Assembly (NCBI RefSeq): GCF_036017915.1
Contig: NZ_CP107929.1
Location: forward strand, 6,995,001-7,059,000
Source: Micromonospora sp. NBC_00421
GTDB lineage: Bacteria; Actinomycetota; Actinomycetes; Mycobacteriales; Micromonosporaceae
Length of the DNA stretch: 64,000 nt
Direction: 5' to 3'
Shown: piece by piece, positions 34,984 through 46,478 of the stretch
How positions within the stretch are numbered: position 1 is the stretch's first letter
Layout of the letters: each line of letters starts with the position of its first letter
Notes under the pieces: model-generated
Databases searched by the model: none
Told to the model about the DNA's origin: nothing
The model's input: only the letters and a program-made list of their open reading frames with translations
Translations under genes and position numbers: made by a program

Positions 34984-37104
34984 ATGATCCGGGCCCACCT
35001 CGACAAGGCGTTCACCGTGTTGATCGCCGGCGTGCTCGCCGGTCTGGTGCTGGCGGTGGCGGCCCTGCCGCTCGCCCTGGTGTTCGGCATCGGCTTCGGC
35101 GGGCTCGCATCCTCCTACGCCGAACTGCCTAACACCCTGCGCACCCCACCCACCGCCCAACGCTCCACCCTGTACGCCGCCGACGGCGTCACCCTGATCA
35201 CCTCGTTCTACACCGAGGACCGGGTGGACGTGCCGTTGGTCAAGGTGGCCCCGGTGATGCGGCAGGCCATCGTGGCCGCCGAGGACGCCCGGTTCTACCA
35301 GCACCGGGGCGTCGACCTGCGGGGGGTGGTCCGGGCGTTCACCGTCAACCAGCGTGACGGCCGGGCCCGGCAGGGCGCCTCCACGCTGACCATGCAGTAC
35401 GTCCGCAACGTGCTCAGCAACGATCCCCGGCTGACAAAGGAACAGCGGAAGAAGGCCACCGAGGTCAGCACCGCCCGCAAGCTCCAGGAGATGCGGTACG
35501 CCCTGGCGTTGGAGCGGGAGCTGACCAAGGACGAGATCCTCACCCGCTACCTCAACATCGCGTACTTCGGCGCCGGGGCGTACGGCATCGCCGCCGCGAC
35601 CAAGCGGTACTTCTCCACCACCGCGGCCAACCTGACCCTGGACCAGGCGGCGCTGCTGGCCGGGCTGGTCCGCTCCCCGGACACCGACGACCCGATCAAC
35701 GGCGACGCCGACGCGGCGCTGACCCGGCGGTCGTACGTGCTGGACCGGATGGTGGCGCTGGCCCAGGTGCCGGCGGCGGACGCGGCGGCGGCCCGGGACG
35801 CCCCGCTGGCGTTGCGCCCCAGCCGGACACCGAATGACTGCACCGCAGTGCCCGAGACTCGTAACGACTGGGGCTTCTTCTGCGACTGGTTCACCCAGTG
35901 GTGGAGCGACCAGCCGGCCTTCGGCGCCACCGCCGCCGAACGACAGGACACCCTGCGCCGGGGCGGTTTCCGGATCGTCTCCTCGCTCGACCCGGCCGTG
36001 CAGCGGGCCGCCGTACGCCAGGTGACCGACATCTACGCCGTCGACGATCCCCGGGCGGCACCCGCAGCGGTGGTCCAGCCGGGCACCGGCCGGGTGTTCG
36101 CCCTGGCGGTGAACCGCAACTACAGCGTGGCTCCGAACCCGGCCGGGCAGCAGAACTATCCGAACACGGTCAACCAGCTGATCGCCGGCGGCAACGGCAT
36201 CGAGGGATACCAGGCCGGCTCGACGTTCAAGCTGTTCACCCTGTTGGCCGCCCTGGAGTCCGGGCTGCCGCTGGAGACCGGCTTCGTCGCGCCGAGCCGG
36301 ATCGTGACCCGCTTCCCGACCGACGACCCCCGGGCCGGCTGCGGCGGGCGGTGGTGCCCGGCCAACGCCACCCCCGAGTGGATGGACGGCTACCGCACCA
36401 TGTGGACCGGCTTCGGGCGCTCGGTGAACACCTACTTCGCCTGGCTCACCGAGAAGGTCGGCGCGGACCGGGTGGTGGAGATGGCCGAGCGGCTGGGCAT
36501 CCGGTTCCGCGCCCCCGACGACGCCGCACTGGCCCGGCACAGCGCCCGCGACTGGGGGGCGTTCACCCTCGGCGTCTCCTCCACCACCCCGCTCGACCTG
36601 GCCAACGCGTACGCCACGGTGGCCGCCGAGGGGACCTGGTGCGCGCCGCTGCCTGTGGTGTCGATCACCGACAGCGCCGGGCACGAGGTGGCCGCGGGTC
36701 GGCCGGACTGCCGGCAGGTGATCGACACCGAGGTGGCCCGCGCCGCCGCCGACGCGGCCCGGTGCCCGGTCGGCGACCAGTCGATGTACCGCCGCTGCGA
36801 CGGTGGCACGGCGGAGAAGCTCCGTCCGGGGCTGGGCCGTCCGGTGGCCGGCAAGACCGGCAGCTCGGAGCGGAACGAGACCGAGTCGGTGGTGGCCTTC
36901 ACCCCGCAGCTCGCGGTCGCCCAGATCGCCGCCAACCCGGACGACCCGCGCGACGCCGTCGGTGCCGCCGTCCAGTCCCGGATGGTCGACGCGGTGGGCC
37001 GGATCCTCGCCGCCGCCCTGTCCGACACCCCCGTCCGGGACTTCGTCCCGCCCAACGAGTCCATCACCTACCGCCTCACCCCCACCCCCCGCACCGGCAA
37101 CTGA
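34984..37104 (+). CDS. Class A penicillin-binding protein (glycosyltransferase-transpeptidase)
   Basis: A 706-residue bifunctional peptidoglycan synthase. Membrane anchor at residues about 13-40; GT51 glycosyltransferase with EDARFYQHRGVD near 100 (catalytic Glu), GASTLTMQYVRN near 135 and RYLNIAYFGAGAYG near 190; transpeptidase domain with GSTFK near 411 (nucleophile Ser), SVN near 479 and KTGSS near 623. Several Cys pairs in the transpeptidase region may form disulphides outside the cell. There is no PASTA domain. The ATG is preceded by GGGGAG. Confidence 0.94.
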   Translation: MIRAHLDKAFTVLIAGVLAGLVLAVAALPLALVFGIGFGGLASSYAELPNTLRTPPTAQRSTLYAADGVTLITSFYTEDRVDVPLVKVAPVMRQAIVAAEDARFYQHRGVDLRGVVRAFTVNQRDGRARQGASTLTMQYVRNVLSNDPRLTKEQRKKATEVSTARKLQEMRYALALERELTKDEILTRYLNIAYFGAGAYGIAAATKRYFSTTAANLTLDQAALLAGLVRSPDTDDPINGDADAALTRRSYVLDRMVALAQVPAADAAAARDAPLALRPSRTPNDCTAVPETRNDWGFFCDWFTQWWSDQPAFGATAAERQDTLRRGGFRIVSSLDPAVQRAAVRQVTDIYAVDDPRAAPAAVVQPGTGRVFALAVNRNYSVAPNPAGQQNYPNTVNQLIAGGNGIEGYQAGSTFKLFTLLAALESGLPLETGFVAPSRIVTRFPTDDPRAGCGGRWCPANATPEWMDGYRTMWTGFGRSVNTYFAWLTEKVGADRVVEMAERLGIRFRAPDDAALARHSARDWGAFTLGVSSTTPLDLANAYATVAAEGTWCAPLPVVSITDSAGHEVAAGRPDCRQVIDTEVARAAADAARCPVGDQSMYRRCDGGTAEKLRPGLGRPVAGKTGSSERNETESVVAFTPQLAVAQIAANPDDPRDAVGAAVQSRMVDAVGRILAAALSDTPVRDFVPPNESITYRLTPTPRTGN

Positions 37105-37124
37105 CCTCGTCCCGGGACGGGGGA

Positions 37125-38585
37125 TCAGCGGGTCGGGGCGTGGTTGGCGATGTTGCGGGCCATGCCGCCGAAGACGACGGCGTGGAAGGGGGCCACCGAG
37201 AGCCAGTAGAGGTGGCCGGGCAGGCCGCGGGGGAGGAAGACGGCGCGTTGGACGTAGCGGGCGCGGCCCTCTCCGACCGGTTCGGCGCGCATCTCCAACC
37301 ACGCCCGACCGGGTAGGCGCATCTCGGCACGCAACCGGAGCAGCTCACCCGGGACGATCTCCTCCACCCGCCAGAAGTCCAACGCCTCGCCGACCTGGAG
37401 GCGGTGCGGGTCACGGCGGCCCCGACGCAGTCCCACCCCGCCGACCAGCCGGTCCAGCCAGCCCCGGACGGACCAGGCGAGCGGGAACGAGTACCACCCG
37501 TGTTCACCGCCGACGCCCTCGATCACCCGCCAGAGCGCGGCCGGCGAGGCGTCGACCTCGCGTTCCCGGACGTCGGTGTAGACCGTGCCACCGGACCAGT
37601 GCGGGTCCGACGGCAGCGGCTCGGCCGGTGCGTCCGGGCCGCTCGCGTTCGACCAACGGGTCTCCACCTGGGCGTCGCGCACCATGGTCAGGGCCAGCGC
37701 GACGGCGTCGTCGAAGCCGGTCAGTCCGCCGGGCGGGTCGGGCAGCCACCGGGCGATGTCGTGTTCGTGCGCCACCGCCTCGTGGATCAGGCTCTCCACC
37801 AGCGGGCGGGCGATGGCGTTCGGCACCGGCGTGATCAGCCCCACCCAGTGCGAGGAGAGCGCCGGGGTCAGCGGGCGGACCGGCACGATGATCCGGCGGC
37901 GCAACCCGGCGACCCGGGCGTACCGCTGCATCATCTCCCGGAAGGTGAGCACGTCCGGGCCGCCGATGTCGAAGGCCCGGTCCACCTCGGCCGGCAGGGT
38001 GGCACAGCCGACCAGGTAGCGCAGCACGTCCCGGACGGCGATCGGCTGGATCCGGTTGCCGACCCAGCGGGGGGTGACCATGGCCGGCAGCCGCTCGGTG
38101 AGGTAGCGCAGCATCTCGAAGGAGGCCGACCCGGATCCGATGATCACGGCGGCCCGTAACACCACCGTGGGCACTCCGCCGGCCAGCAGGATCCGCGCCA
38201 CCTCGGCCCGGGACCGCAGGTGCGGCGAGGGCACCTCGCCGCCCGCCGCCGGCTCCGGCCCACCCAGATAGACGATCCGGCGTACGCCGGCCGCGGCGGC
38301 GGCCGCGGCGAAGTGGGTGGCGGCCTCCCGGTCGGCCGCCTCGAAGTCGGCCTGCCCCAGCGAGTGCACCAGGTAGTACGCGACGTCGACGCCCTCGAAG
38401 GCGGCCGGCAGCGTCTCCGGTTTCCGCAGGTCCCCCTCGACCACCTCGGCGTAGGCGGCCCAGGGCACGTCGCGCAGTCGACCGGCCTTACGGGCCAGGC
38501 AGCGCACCTGGTGCCCCTCGGCCAGCAGTCGGGGCGCGAGCCGCCCACCGATGTACCCGGTGGCGCCGGTGACGAGGCATCTCAC
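37125..38585 (-). CDS. NAD(P)-binding epimerase-like protein with DUF2867 C-terminal domain
   Basis: A 486-residue protein with an atypical SDR N-terminal half (VTGATGYIGGRLAPRLL, residues about 4-20, the GxxGxxG NAD(P) loop; YLVHSLG; RIVYLGG) and a C-terminal half from about 330 on (FHAVVFGGMARNIANHA at the end) matching DUF2867/SRPBCC-like lipid-binding domains. The substrate is unknown. GTG 38583-38585 is preferred because a CACACT -10-like hexamer ends 7 bases upstream. It is divergent from the atp locus. Confidence 0.85.
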   Translation of the reverse strand: MRCLVTGATGYIGGRLAPRLLAEGHQVRCLARKAGRLRDVPWAAYAEVVEGDLRKPETLPAAFEGVDVAYYLVHSLGQADFEAADREAATHFAAAAAAAGVRRIVYLGGPEPAAGGEVPSPHLRSRAEVARILLAGGVPTVVLRAAVIIGSGSASFEMLRYLTERLPAMVTPRWVGNRIQPIAVRDVLRYLVGCATLPAEVDRAFDIGGPDVLTFREMMQRYARVAGLRRRIIVPVRPLTPALSSHWVGLITPVPNAIARPLVESLIHEAVAHEHDIARWLPDPPGGLTGFDDAVALALTMVRDAQVETRWSNASGPDAPAEPLPSDPHWSGGTVYTDVREREVDASPAALWRVIEGVGGEHGWYSFPLAWSVRGWLDRLVGGVGLRRGRRDPHRLQVGEALDFWRVEEIVPGELLRLRAEMRLPGRAWLEMRAEPVGEGRARYVQRAVFLPRGLPGHLYWLSVAPFHAVVFGGMARNIANHAPTR

Positions 38586-38592
38586 GGTCACC

Positions 38593-38598
38593 AGTGTG
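38593..38598 (-). promoter_or_regulatory. Leaderless -10 element for the DUF2867-domain gene
   Basis: CACACT on the minus strand, ending 7 bases before the GTG at 38585. Confidence 0.45.
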
Positions 38599-38606
38599 CG
38601 GCTCCG

Positions 38607-38612
38607 TAGACT
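38607..38612 (+). promoter_or_regulatory. Leaderless -10 element heading the atp locus
   Basis: TAGACT ends 8 bases before the GTG of the 35-codon ORF. The same hexamer serves atpC and the aldehyde dehydrogenase gene in this window. Confidence 0.55.
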
Positions 38613-38620
38613 CCTTCGCT

Positions 38621-38728
38621 GTGGAGAACGCGAAGCACACCTGGTGGGGGTCGGACGTCGAGCGGCTCGGCAGCGGCCTGACGGGCACCGGGTCGGTCGG
38701 CGGCTTCCCGGCGTACCCCCGTGGCTGA
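38621..38728 (+). CDS. Putative 35-residue leaderless small protein heading the atp operon
   Basis: GTG-initiated ORF of 35 codons, MENAKHTWWGSDVERLGSGL followed by a Gly-rich, aromatic tail ending PAYPRG. All but one sense codon end in G or C, the bias of real genes here. A TAGACT -10 lies 8 bases upstream and there is no Shine-Dalgarno, as for leaderless genes. Its stop codon lies inside the start of the AtpI-like gene (8-base overlap), so it could couple translation into the ATP synthase operon. I do not recognise a family; it has no membrane segment. Confidence 0.5.
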   Translation: MENAKHTWWGSDVERLGSGLTGTGSVGGFPAYPRG

Positions 38729-39152
38729 GCCCGGGGCGGGTACGGCGGCGACGGCCGACGACCGGGGTTGGCGGTTGCGCCACCTGCCTGTGCTGTTGGC
38801 CGCCTCGGCGGTGCTGGGGGCCCTCGCGGCGCTGGTCGGCGGGGTGACCGGCGGTGCGGACGCGGCGGTCGGCGCGGCGGCCGGGGTGGCGGTGACGGTG
38901 CTCAGCCACACCCTGACCACCGTGGTGCTGGCCCGGGCCGACGCGGTCAACCCGCAGCTGGTGCTCCCGCTCGGCCTGGGGCTGTACGCGGCCAAGTTCA
39001 CCCTGCTGGGGGTGTTCATGGTGGCGGTGGCGTCGACCGGGTGGGACGGACTGGTTCCGCTCTGTGTCGGCATCGCCGCCGGCGTGGCGGTCTGGACCGG
39101 AGTGCACATCTGGTGGCTGACCAGGGTGCATTCCCGTCGATCGGTCGACTGA
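38721..39152 (+). CDS. AtpI-like ATP synthase accessory membrane protein
   Basis: A 143-residue protein with four predicted helices after a 20-residue polar start; loop residues include a conserved-type basic stretch before LVLPLGLGLYAAKF. Topology and position upstream of atpB fit ATP synthase protein I, thought to help c-ring assembly. The GTG start overlaps the preceding small ORF and has no Shine-Dalgarno of its own, which supports coupling. It is separated from the second AtpI/AtpZ-type gene by 173 bases holding a likely promoter. Confidence 0.75.
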   Translation: MAEPGAGTAATADDRGWRLRHLPVLLAASAVLGALAALVGGVTGGADAAVGAAAGVAVTVLSHTLTTVVLARADAVNPQLVLPLGLGLYAAKFTLLGVFMVAVASTGWDGLVPLCVGIAAGVAVWTGVHIWWLTRVHSRRSVD

Positions 39153-39220
39153 CCGTCCCAATTGGTGGACACGCGCGCGACTGTCCGCGTTCGGTCATTC
39201 TCTGGTTGGCGGAAGGGGAG

Positions 39221-39295
39221 TAGCGTGCCCCCAGACGAAGGAGCCCGCCGGAAGCCCACACAACGAAGGTTGTGCGGGGGGTGAGGCACAGCCTC
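39221..39295 (+). promoter_or_regulatory. Probable internal promoter and structured leader of the atpZ-atpB operon
   Basis: A TAGCGT -10-like hexamer at 39221-39226 (weak TTCTCT 17 bases upstream) precedes two small hairpins, 39255-39278 (CACAAC/GTTGTG, extended by a CCC/GGG pair) and 39283-39295 (GAGGC-ACA-GCCTC), in front of the AtpZ-type gene. Confidence 0.35.
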
Positions 39296-39325
39296 GTCTC
39301 CTCGGCTGATATCGTTCGCCCCGTC

Positions 39326-39562
39326 ATGGCTGGTGACCGAACCCCCCAACCCACCGGCGGTCCGGACGACGTTCCGACCGGCGCCGGTCAGGGCTGGACC
39401 GCGCTCTCGTACCTCATCGGGGGCATGCTCGTCTGGGGTTTCATCGGCTGGCTGGTCGACCAGTGGCTCGACTCCGGCGGCATCGCCACCGGGATCGGTG
39501 TCGTGCTCGGCATGGCCGGGGGAATCATCCTGGTCGTCCGCCGGCTCGGCACGCCTACTTAG
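39326..39562 (+). CDS. AtpZ/AtpI-family protein
   Basis: A 78-residue protein with a polar Pro/Gly-rich N-terminus and two helices (WTALSYLIGGMLVWGFIGWLV and a Gly-rich IGVVLGMAGGIILVV). The family is found directly upstream of atpB and is implicated in c-ring assembly or Mg2+ supply. ATG 39326 is the first codon that fits. It is 11 bases upstream of atpB. Confidence 0.88.
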   Translation: MAGDRTPQPTGGPDDVPTGAGQGWTALSYLIGGMLVWGFIGWLVDQWLDSGGIATGIGVVLGMAGGIILVVRRLGTPT

Positions 39563-39573
39563 GAAGGGACGCG

Positions 39574-40371
39574 GTGTTCGGACAGGCGAACGTCCTGGCA
39601 GCGGGCCAGGCGGCATTCCCACCCAGCGTGGAGGACTTCTACCTGCCCAGCATCCTGCCCTGGGGTGCGCACGACTCGTACTGGTTCACCAAGGTCACGG
39701 CGATGGTCTGGATCGCGGTCGGCATCCTGATCATCTTCTTCCTGGCGACCTACCGGAAGCCGCAGCTGGTGCCGACGAAGAAGCAGTGGCTGGCCGAGTC
39801 GATCTACGGCTTCGTGCGGAACAACATCGCGATCGACATGATCGGGCACCGGGGGGTGCGGTTCGCGCCGTACTTCACCACGCTGTTCTGCTTCATCCTG
39901 CTGACCAACCTCTTCGCGATCGTGCCGTTCTTCCAGATCTCCCCGAACTCGCACATCGCCTTCCCGGCCTTCCTCGCCGTGATCAGCTACGTGATGTTCA
40001 ACTACGTCGGCATCCGGCACCACGGCGTCGGCAAGTACTTCAAGCACGCGCTGATGCCGCCGGCACCCTGGTACATCCTGCCGCTGCTGGTCCCGATCGA
40101 GCTCTTCTCGACCTTCATCATCCGGCCGTTCTCGCTGGCCGTGCGTCTCTTCGCCAACATGTTCGCCGGCCACATGCTCCTGTTGGTCTTCACGCTCGGC
40201 GGCTTCGCGATGATCAGCGCCAACGCCTGGCTCGCGCCGGTCTCGGTGCTGTCCTGGGTGATGACCATCGCGCTCACCTTCCTCGAGTTCCTGGTGATCT
40301 GTCTGCAGGCGTACGTCTTCACGGTCCTCACCGCCAGCTACGTGCAGGGCGCGCTCGCCGACGAACACTGA
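39574..40371 (+). CDS. atpB: ATP synthase subunit a
   Basis: A 265-residue Fo stator subunit forming the proton half-channels. Helices 5 and 6 show PFSLAVRLFANMFAGHMLL with the essential Arg, and the C-terminal helix LEFLVICLQAYVFTVLTASYV is typical. GTG 39574 has AGGAAGG upstream. First structural gene of the synthase. Confidence 0.97.
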   Translation: MFGQANVLAAGQAAFPPSVEDFYLPSILPWGAHDSYWFTKVTAMVWIAVGILIIFFLATYRKPQLVPTKKQWLAESIYGFVRNNIAIDMIGHRGVRFAPYFTTLFCFILLTNLFAIVPFFQISPNSHIAFPAFLAVISYVMFNYVGIRHHGVGKYFKHALMPPAPWYILPLLVPIELFSTFIIRPFSLAVRLFANMFAGHMLLLVFTLGGFAMISANAWLAPVSVLSWVMTIALTFLEFLVICLQAYVFTVLTASYVQGALADEH

Positions 40372-40394
40372 TCCACCCGGGCAGGGGCTCGTGA

Positions 40395-40709
<315 letters not shown>

Positions 40710-40735
40710 TCCCCCCTCTGACCGGGAGGTCTCTC

Positions 40736-41275
40736 ATGTTCCTTCTCGCCGCAGAGGGTGGTGAGTCGACGCACAACCCGATCTTCCCGATCTGGCAGGA
40801 GATCGTGGTCGGTGGTGTCGCCTTCATCGTGCTCTGCATCGTGCTGATGAAGTTCGTCTTCCCCCGCATGGAGCAGACGTTCCAGGCCCGGGTCGACGCG
40901 ATCGAGGGTGGCATCAAGCGCGCCGAGGCCGCCCAGGCCGAGGCCAACCAGCTCCTCGAGCAGTACCGCGCGCAGCTCGCCGAGGCGCGTACCGACGCCG
41001 CCAAGATCCGGGACGACGCACGGGCCGACGCGGAGGGCATCCGACAGGACATCCTCGGCAAGGCACGCGAGGAGTCCGACCGGATCATCGCGGCCGGCAA
41101 GGAGCAGCTCGCCGCCGAGCGGGCCACCATCGTGCGTGAGCTGCGCACCGAGGTCGGCACCATCGCGGTCGACCTGGCCAGCAAGATCGTCGGCGAGTCG
41201 CTGGCCGACGAGGCGCGCCGCAAGGGCACCGTGGACCGGTTCCTGAGCAACCTCGAGAGCACGGGGGCCCGCTGA
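40736..41275 (+). CDS. atpF: ATP synthase subunit b
   Basis: A 179-residue peripheral-stalk subunit: one N-terminal helix (residues about 19-38, IVVGGVAFIVLCIVLMKFVF) followed by a long charged amphipathic helix rich in Ala, Glu and Arg. The start is preceded by GGGAGG. It overlaps atpH by one base (TGATG). Confidence 0.96.
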   Translation: MFLLAAEGGESTHNPIFPIWQEIVVGGVAFIVLCIVLMKFVFPRMEQTFQARVDAIEGGIKRAEAAQAEANQLLEQYRAQLAEARTDAAKIRDDARADAEGIRQDILGKAREESDRIIAAGKEQLAAERATIVRELRTEVGTIAVDLASKIVGESLADEARRKGTVDRFLSNLESTGAR

Positions 41276-42096
41276 TGCAGGCCGCCAGCCGGGAGTCGTA
41301 CGCGATCGCGGCCGAGCGCCTCGACGCGTACGTCCGCGGTGCGGAGCCGTCGGCGGTGGCCACCACCGCCGACGACATCCTCTCCGTCGCCGCCCTGCTG
41401 CGGGGCGAGCCGCGGCTGCGCCGGGCGCTGTCCGACCCGGCCCGCTCCGGCGACGACCGCGCCGGGCTGCTCGACGGCATCCTGGCCGGCAAGATCGGCG
41501 CGGACGCGCTCGGCCTGCTGACCGGCCTGGTCGCCGGCCGTTGGTCGACGCCGTCGGAGCTGCTCGACGGCACCGAGCGGCTCGGGGTGGAGGCGCTGCT
41601 GGCCAGCGCCGACTCCGCCGGCGACCTCGGTGAGGTCGAGGACGAGCTGTTCCGCTTCGGCCAGGTGGTCGCCGGTCAGTCCGCGCTCTCCGCGGCGCTC
41701 GCCGACCCGATCGCCCCGGCCGGGCAGCGGGCCGCGCTGGCCCGGGAGTTGCTCGACGGCAAGGCCCGCCCGGTCACCGTCCGCCTCGTCGAGGCGGCTC
41801 TCGGCGGGTTCGGGGGGCGCTCCTTCACCGGGGCACTCACCCGGCTGGTCGAGCTGGCCGCCGATCGGCGGGACCGCCAGGTCGCTTACGTGACCGTGGC
41901 TGCCCCGTTGAGCGAGGCCGACGAGCAACGGCTCGGTGCCCGCCTCTCCGCGATGTACGGTCGAGAGGTTTCCGTCAAGCAGACGGTCGACCCGGAGGTG
42001 CTCGGTGGGGTGAGCGTGCGGGTCGGTTCCGACCTGTACGACGGCACCGTCCTGCGCCGCCTCAACGAGACCCGCAACGCGCTCGTGAAGCGCTGA
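41275..42096 (+). CDS. atpH: ATP synthase subunit delta
   Basis: A 273-residue OSCP/delta subunit linking the b stalk to F1. It has the long N-terminal region usual in actinobacteria (about 180 residues in other phyla). The C-terminal signature VTVAAPLSEADEQRLGARL and LGGVSVRVGSDLYDGTVLRRL is clear. Coupled to atpF. Confidence 0.95.
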   Translation: MQAASRESYAIAAERLDAYVRGAEPSAVATTADDILSVAALLRGEPRLRRALSDPARSGDDRAGLLDGILAGKIGADALGLLTGLVAGRWSTPSELLDGTERLGVEALLASADSAGDLGEVEDELFRFGQVVAGQSALSAALADPIAPAGQRAALARELLDGKARPVTVRLVEAALGGFGGRSFTGALTRLVELAADRRDRQVAYVTVAAPLSEADEQRLGARLSAMYGREVSVKQTVDPEVLGGVSVRVGSDLYDGTVLRRLNETRNALVKR

Positions 42097-42183
42097 CAAG
42101 CGGCCTCGCCGCCCTTTGATCGACGCCATTCGGACCGGTCGGTACTAGGTATCCCGGGCCCCTGAATTTTAAGGAAGCAGAGG

Positions 42184-43827
42184 ATGGCCGAGCTGACCAT
42201 CTCGACGGAGGAGATCCGCGGCGCCCTGGAGCGCTACGTCTCCTCCTACTCGACCGACGTCTCCCGCGAGGAGGTCGGCACCGTCGCCGACACCGGTGAC
42301 GGCATCGCCCACGTCGAGGGGCTGCCCTCGACCATGACCAACGAGCTCCTGGAGTTCGAGGACGGCACGCTCGGCGTGGCGTTGAACCTCGACGTCCGGG
42401 AGATCGGCGTCGTCGTTCTCGGTGACTCCGCCAAGCTGGAGGAGGGGCAGCGCGTCAAGCGCACCGGCCGGGTGCTCTCCGTACCGGTCGGCGACGCCTT
42501 CCTCGGCCGCGTGGTCAACGCGCTCGGCCAGCCGATCGACGGCCTCGGCGACATCGCCGACGAGGGCTTCCGCGAGCTGGAGCTCCAGGCCCCGAACGTG
42601 ATGTCCCGGCAGTCGGTCGACGAGCCGCTGCAGACCGGCATCAAGGCGATCGACGCGATGACCCCGATCGGTCGGGGCCAGCGGCAGCTGATCATCGGCG
42701 ACCGGAAGACCGGCAAGACCACCGTCGCGCTGGACACCATCCTCAACCAGCGGGACAACTGGCGCTCCGGCGACCCGAAGAAGCAGGTCCGCTGCATCTA
42801 CGTCGCCATCGGCCAGAAGGCCTCCACGATCGCCTCGATCAAGGGCATCCTGGAGGACGCGGGCGCGCTGGAGTACACCACCATCGTGGCCTCCCCGGCG
42901 TCCGACCCGGCCGGTTTCAAGTACCTCGCCCCGTACACCGGCTCGTCCATCGGGCAGCACTGGATGTACGGCGGCAAGCACGTCCTGATCGTCTTCGACG
43001 ACCTGAGCAAGCAGGCCGAGGCGTACCGGGCCGTGTCGCTGCTGCTGCGTCGCCCGCCGGGCCGTGAGGCGTACCCGGGTGACGTCTTCTACCTGCACTC
43101 CCGCCTGCTGGAGCGCTGCGCGAAGCTCTCCGACGCGCTGGGTGGCGGCTCGATGACCGGCCTGCCGATCATCGAGACGAAGGCCAACGACATCTCGGCC
43201 TTCATCCCGACCAACGTCATCTCCATCACCGACGGCCAGATCTTCCTGGAGTCCGACCTGTTCAACCAGGGCGTCCGGCCGGCCATCAACGTCGGTACCT
43301 CGGTCTCCCGGGTCGGTGGCGCCGCGCAGATGAAGCCGATGAAGAAGGTCTCCGGCTCGCTGCGGCTCAACCTGGCCCAGTTCCGTGAGCTGGAGGCGTT
43401 CGCCGCCTTCGCCTCCGACCTGGACAAGGCCTCGCAGGCCCAGCTGAACCGGGGCTCCCGGCTGGTCGAGCTGCTCAAGCAGCCGAACTACTCGCCGTAC
43501 CCGGTGCAGGAGCAGGTCGTCTCGGTCTGGTCCGGCGTCGAGGGCAAGCTGGACGACGTCCCGGTCGGCGAGGTCCGTCGCTTCGAGTCGGAGTTCCTCC
43601 AGTACCTGCGGCACAAGCACGAGGGCGTGCTGGCCTCGATCGCCGGTGGCAAGTGGGGCGACGACATCGCGTCCTCGCTCGACTCGGCCATCACCGAGTT
43701 CAAGCAGGTCTTCCTCGGCAAGGCCGACGAGCACCGGGTCAACGACGCGCCTGCCAAGCCGCTGGAGGGCGAGGCCGACCGCGAGACGGTCACCCGGTAC
43801 GCCGGCGGCGACGCCGAGAAGCAGTAG
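42184..43827 (+). CDS. atpA: ATP synthase subunit alpha
   Basis: A 547-residue F1 subunit with the regulatory nucleotide site: P-loop GDRKTGKT near residue 172, [21 protein letters not shown] near 357, and the usual N-terminal barrel with [18 protein letters not shown]. The C-terminal extension of about 35 residues is normal for actinobacteria. An AAGGAAGCAGAGG segment precedes the ATG. Confidence 0.97.
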   Translation: MAELTISTEEIRGALERYVSSYSTDVSREEVGTVADTGDGIAHVEGLPSTMTNELLEFEDGTLGVALNLDVREIGVVVLGDSAKLEEGQRVKRTGRVLSVPVGDAFLGRVVNALGQPIDGLGDIADEGFRELELQAPNVMSRQSVDEPLQTGIKAIDAMTPIGRGQRQLIIGDRKTGKTTVALDTILNQRDNWRSGDPKKQVRCIYVAIGQKASTIASIKGILEDAGALEYTTIVASPASDPAGFKYLAPYTGSSIGQHWMYGGKHVLIVFDDLSKQAEAYRAVSLLLRRPPGREAYPGDVFYLHSRLLERCAKLSDALGGGSMTGLPIIETKANDISAFIPTNVISITDGQIFLESDLFNQGVRPAINVGTSVSRVGGAAQMKPMKKVSGSLRLNLAQFRELEAFAAFASDLDKASQAQLNRGSRLVELLKQPNYSPYPVQEQVVSVWSGVEGKLDDVPVGEVRRFESEFLQYLRHKHEGVLASIAGGKWGDDIASSLDSAITEFKQVFLGKADEHRVNDAPAKPLEGEADRETVTRYAGGDAEKQ

Positions 43828-43836
43828 GGCTGACTC

Positions 43837-46223
<2,387 letters not shown>

Positions 46224-46267
46224 GCCCCCCGACAGTCGTCGGCCGAGCCGCACGACAAGGCGTCCCA

Positions 46268-46304
46268 CGAAGGCCACCCCGGTCGCACACCGGGGTGGCC
46301 TTCG
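46268..46304 (+). terminator. Terminator after atpD
   Basis: A 15-bp perfect stem (46268-46282 with 46290-46304) with loop tcgcaca, 45 bases beyond the atpD stop. Confidence 0.82.
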
Positions 46305-46478
46305 GCCGTTACCGGCCTGGTGAGTGCGGTTGTCCGGTTGCCGGGGGAGCGGCCTGCGCGCGGGCACGGTACCGTTTTGCGTACGACGCTCACGAACGGG
46401 TGTCGATCCGGTGCAACTTTCGACGGTGGACGCCCGTCTTCTGTTCGTGGACGTGACGAATTCTCGTGACGGATCCTC

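Noticed and set aside
37125..39161. 678-codon version of the DUF2867-domain gene starting at 39161.
   Set aside because: The upstream 190 codons run antisense through the AtpI-like gene and are low complexity. The Rossmann motif begins right after the GTG at 38585.
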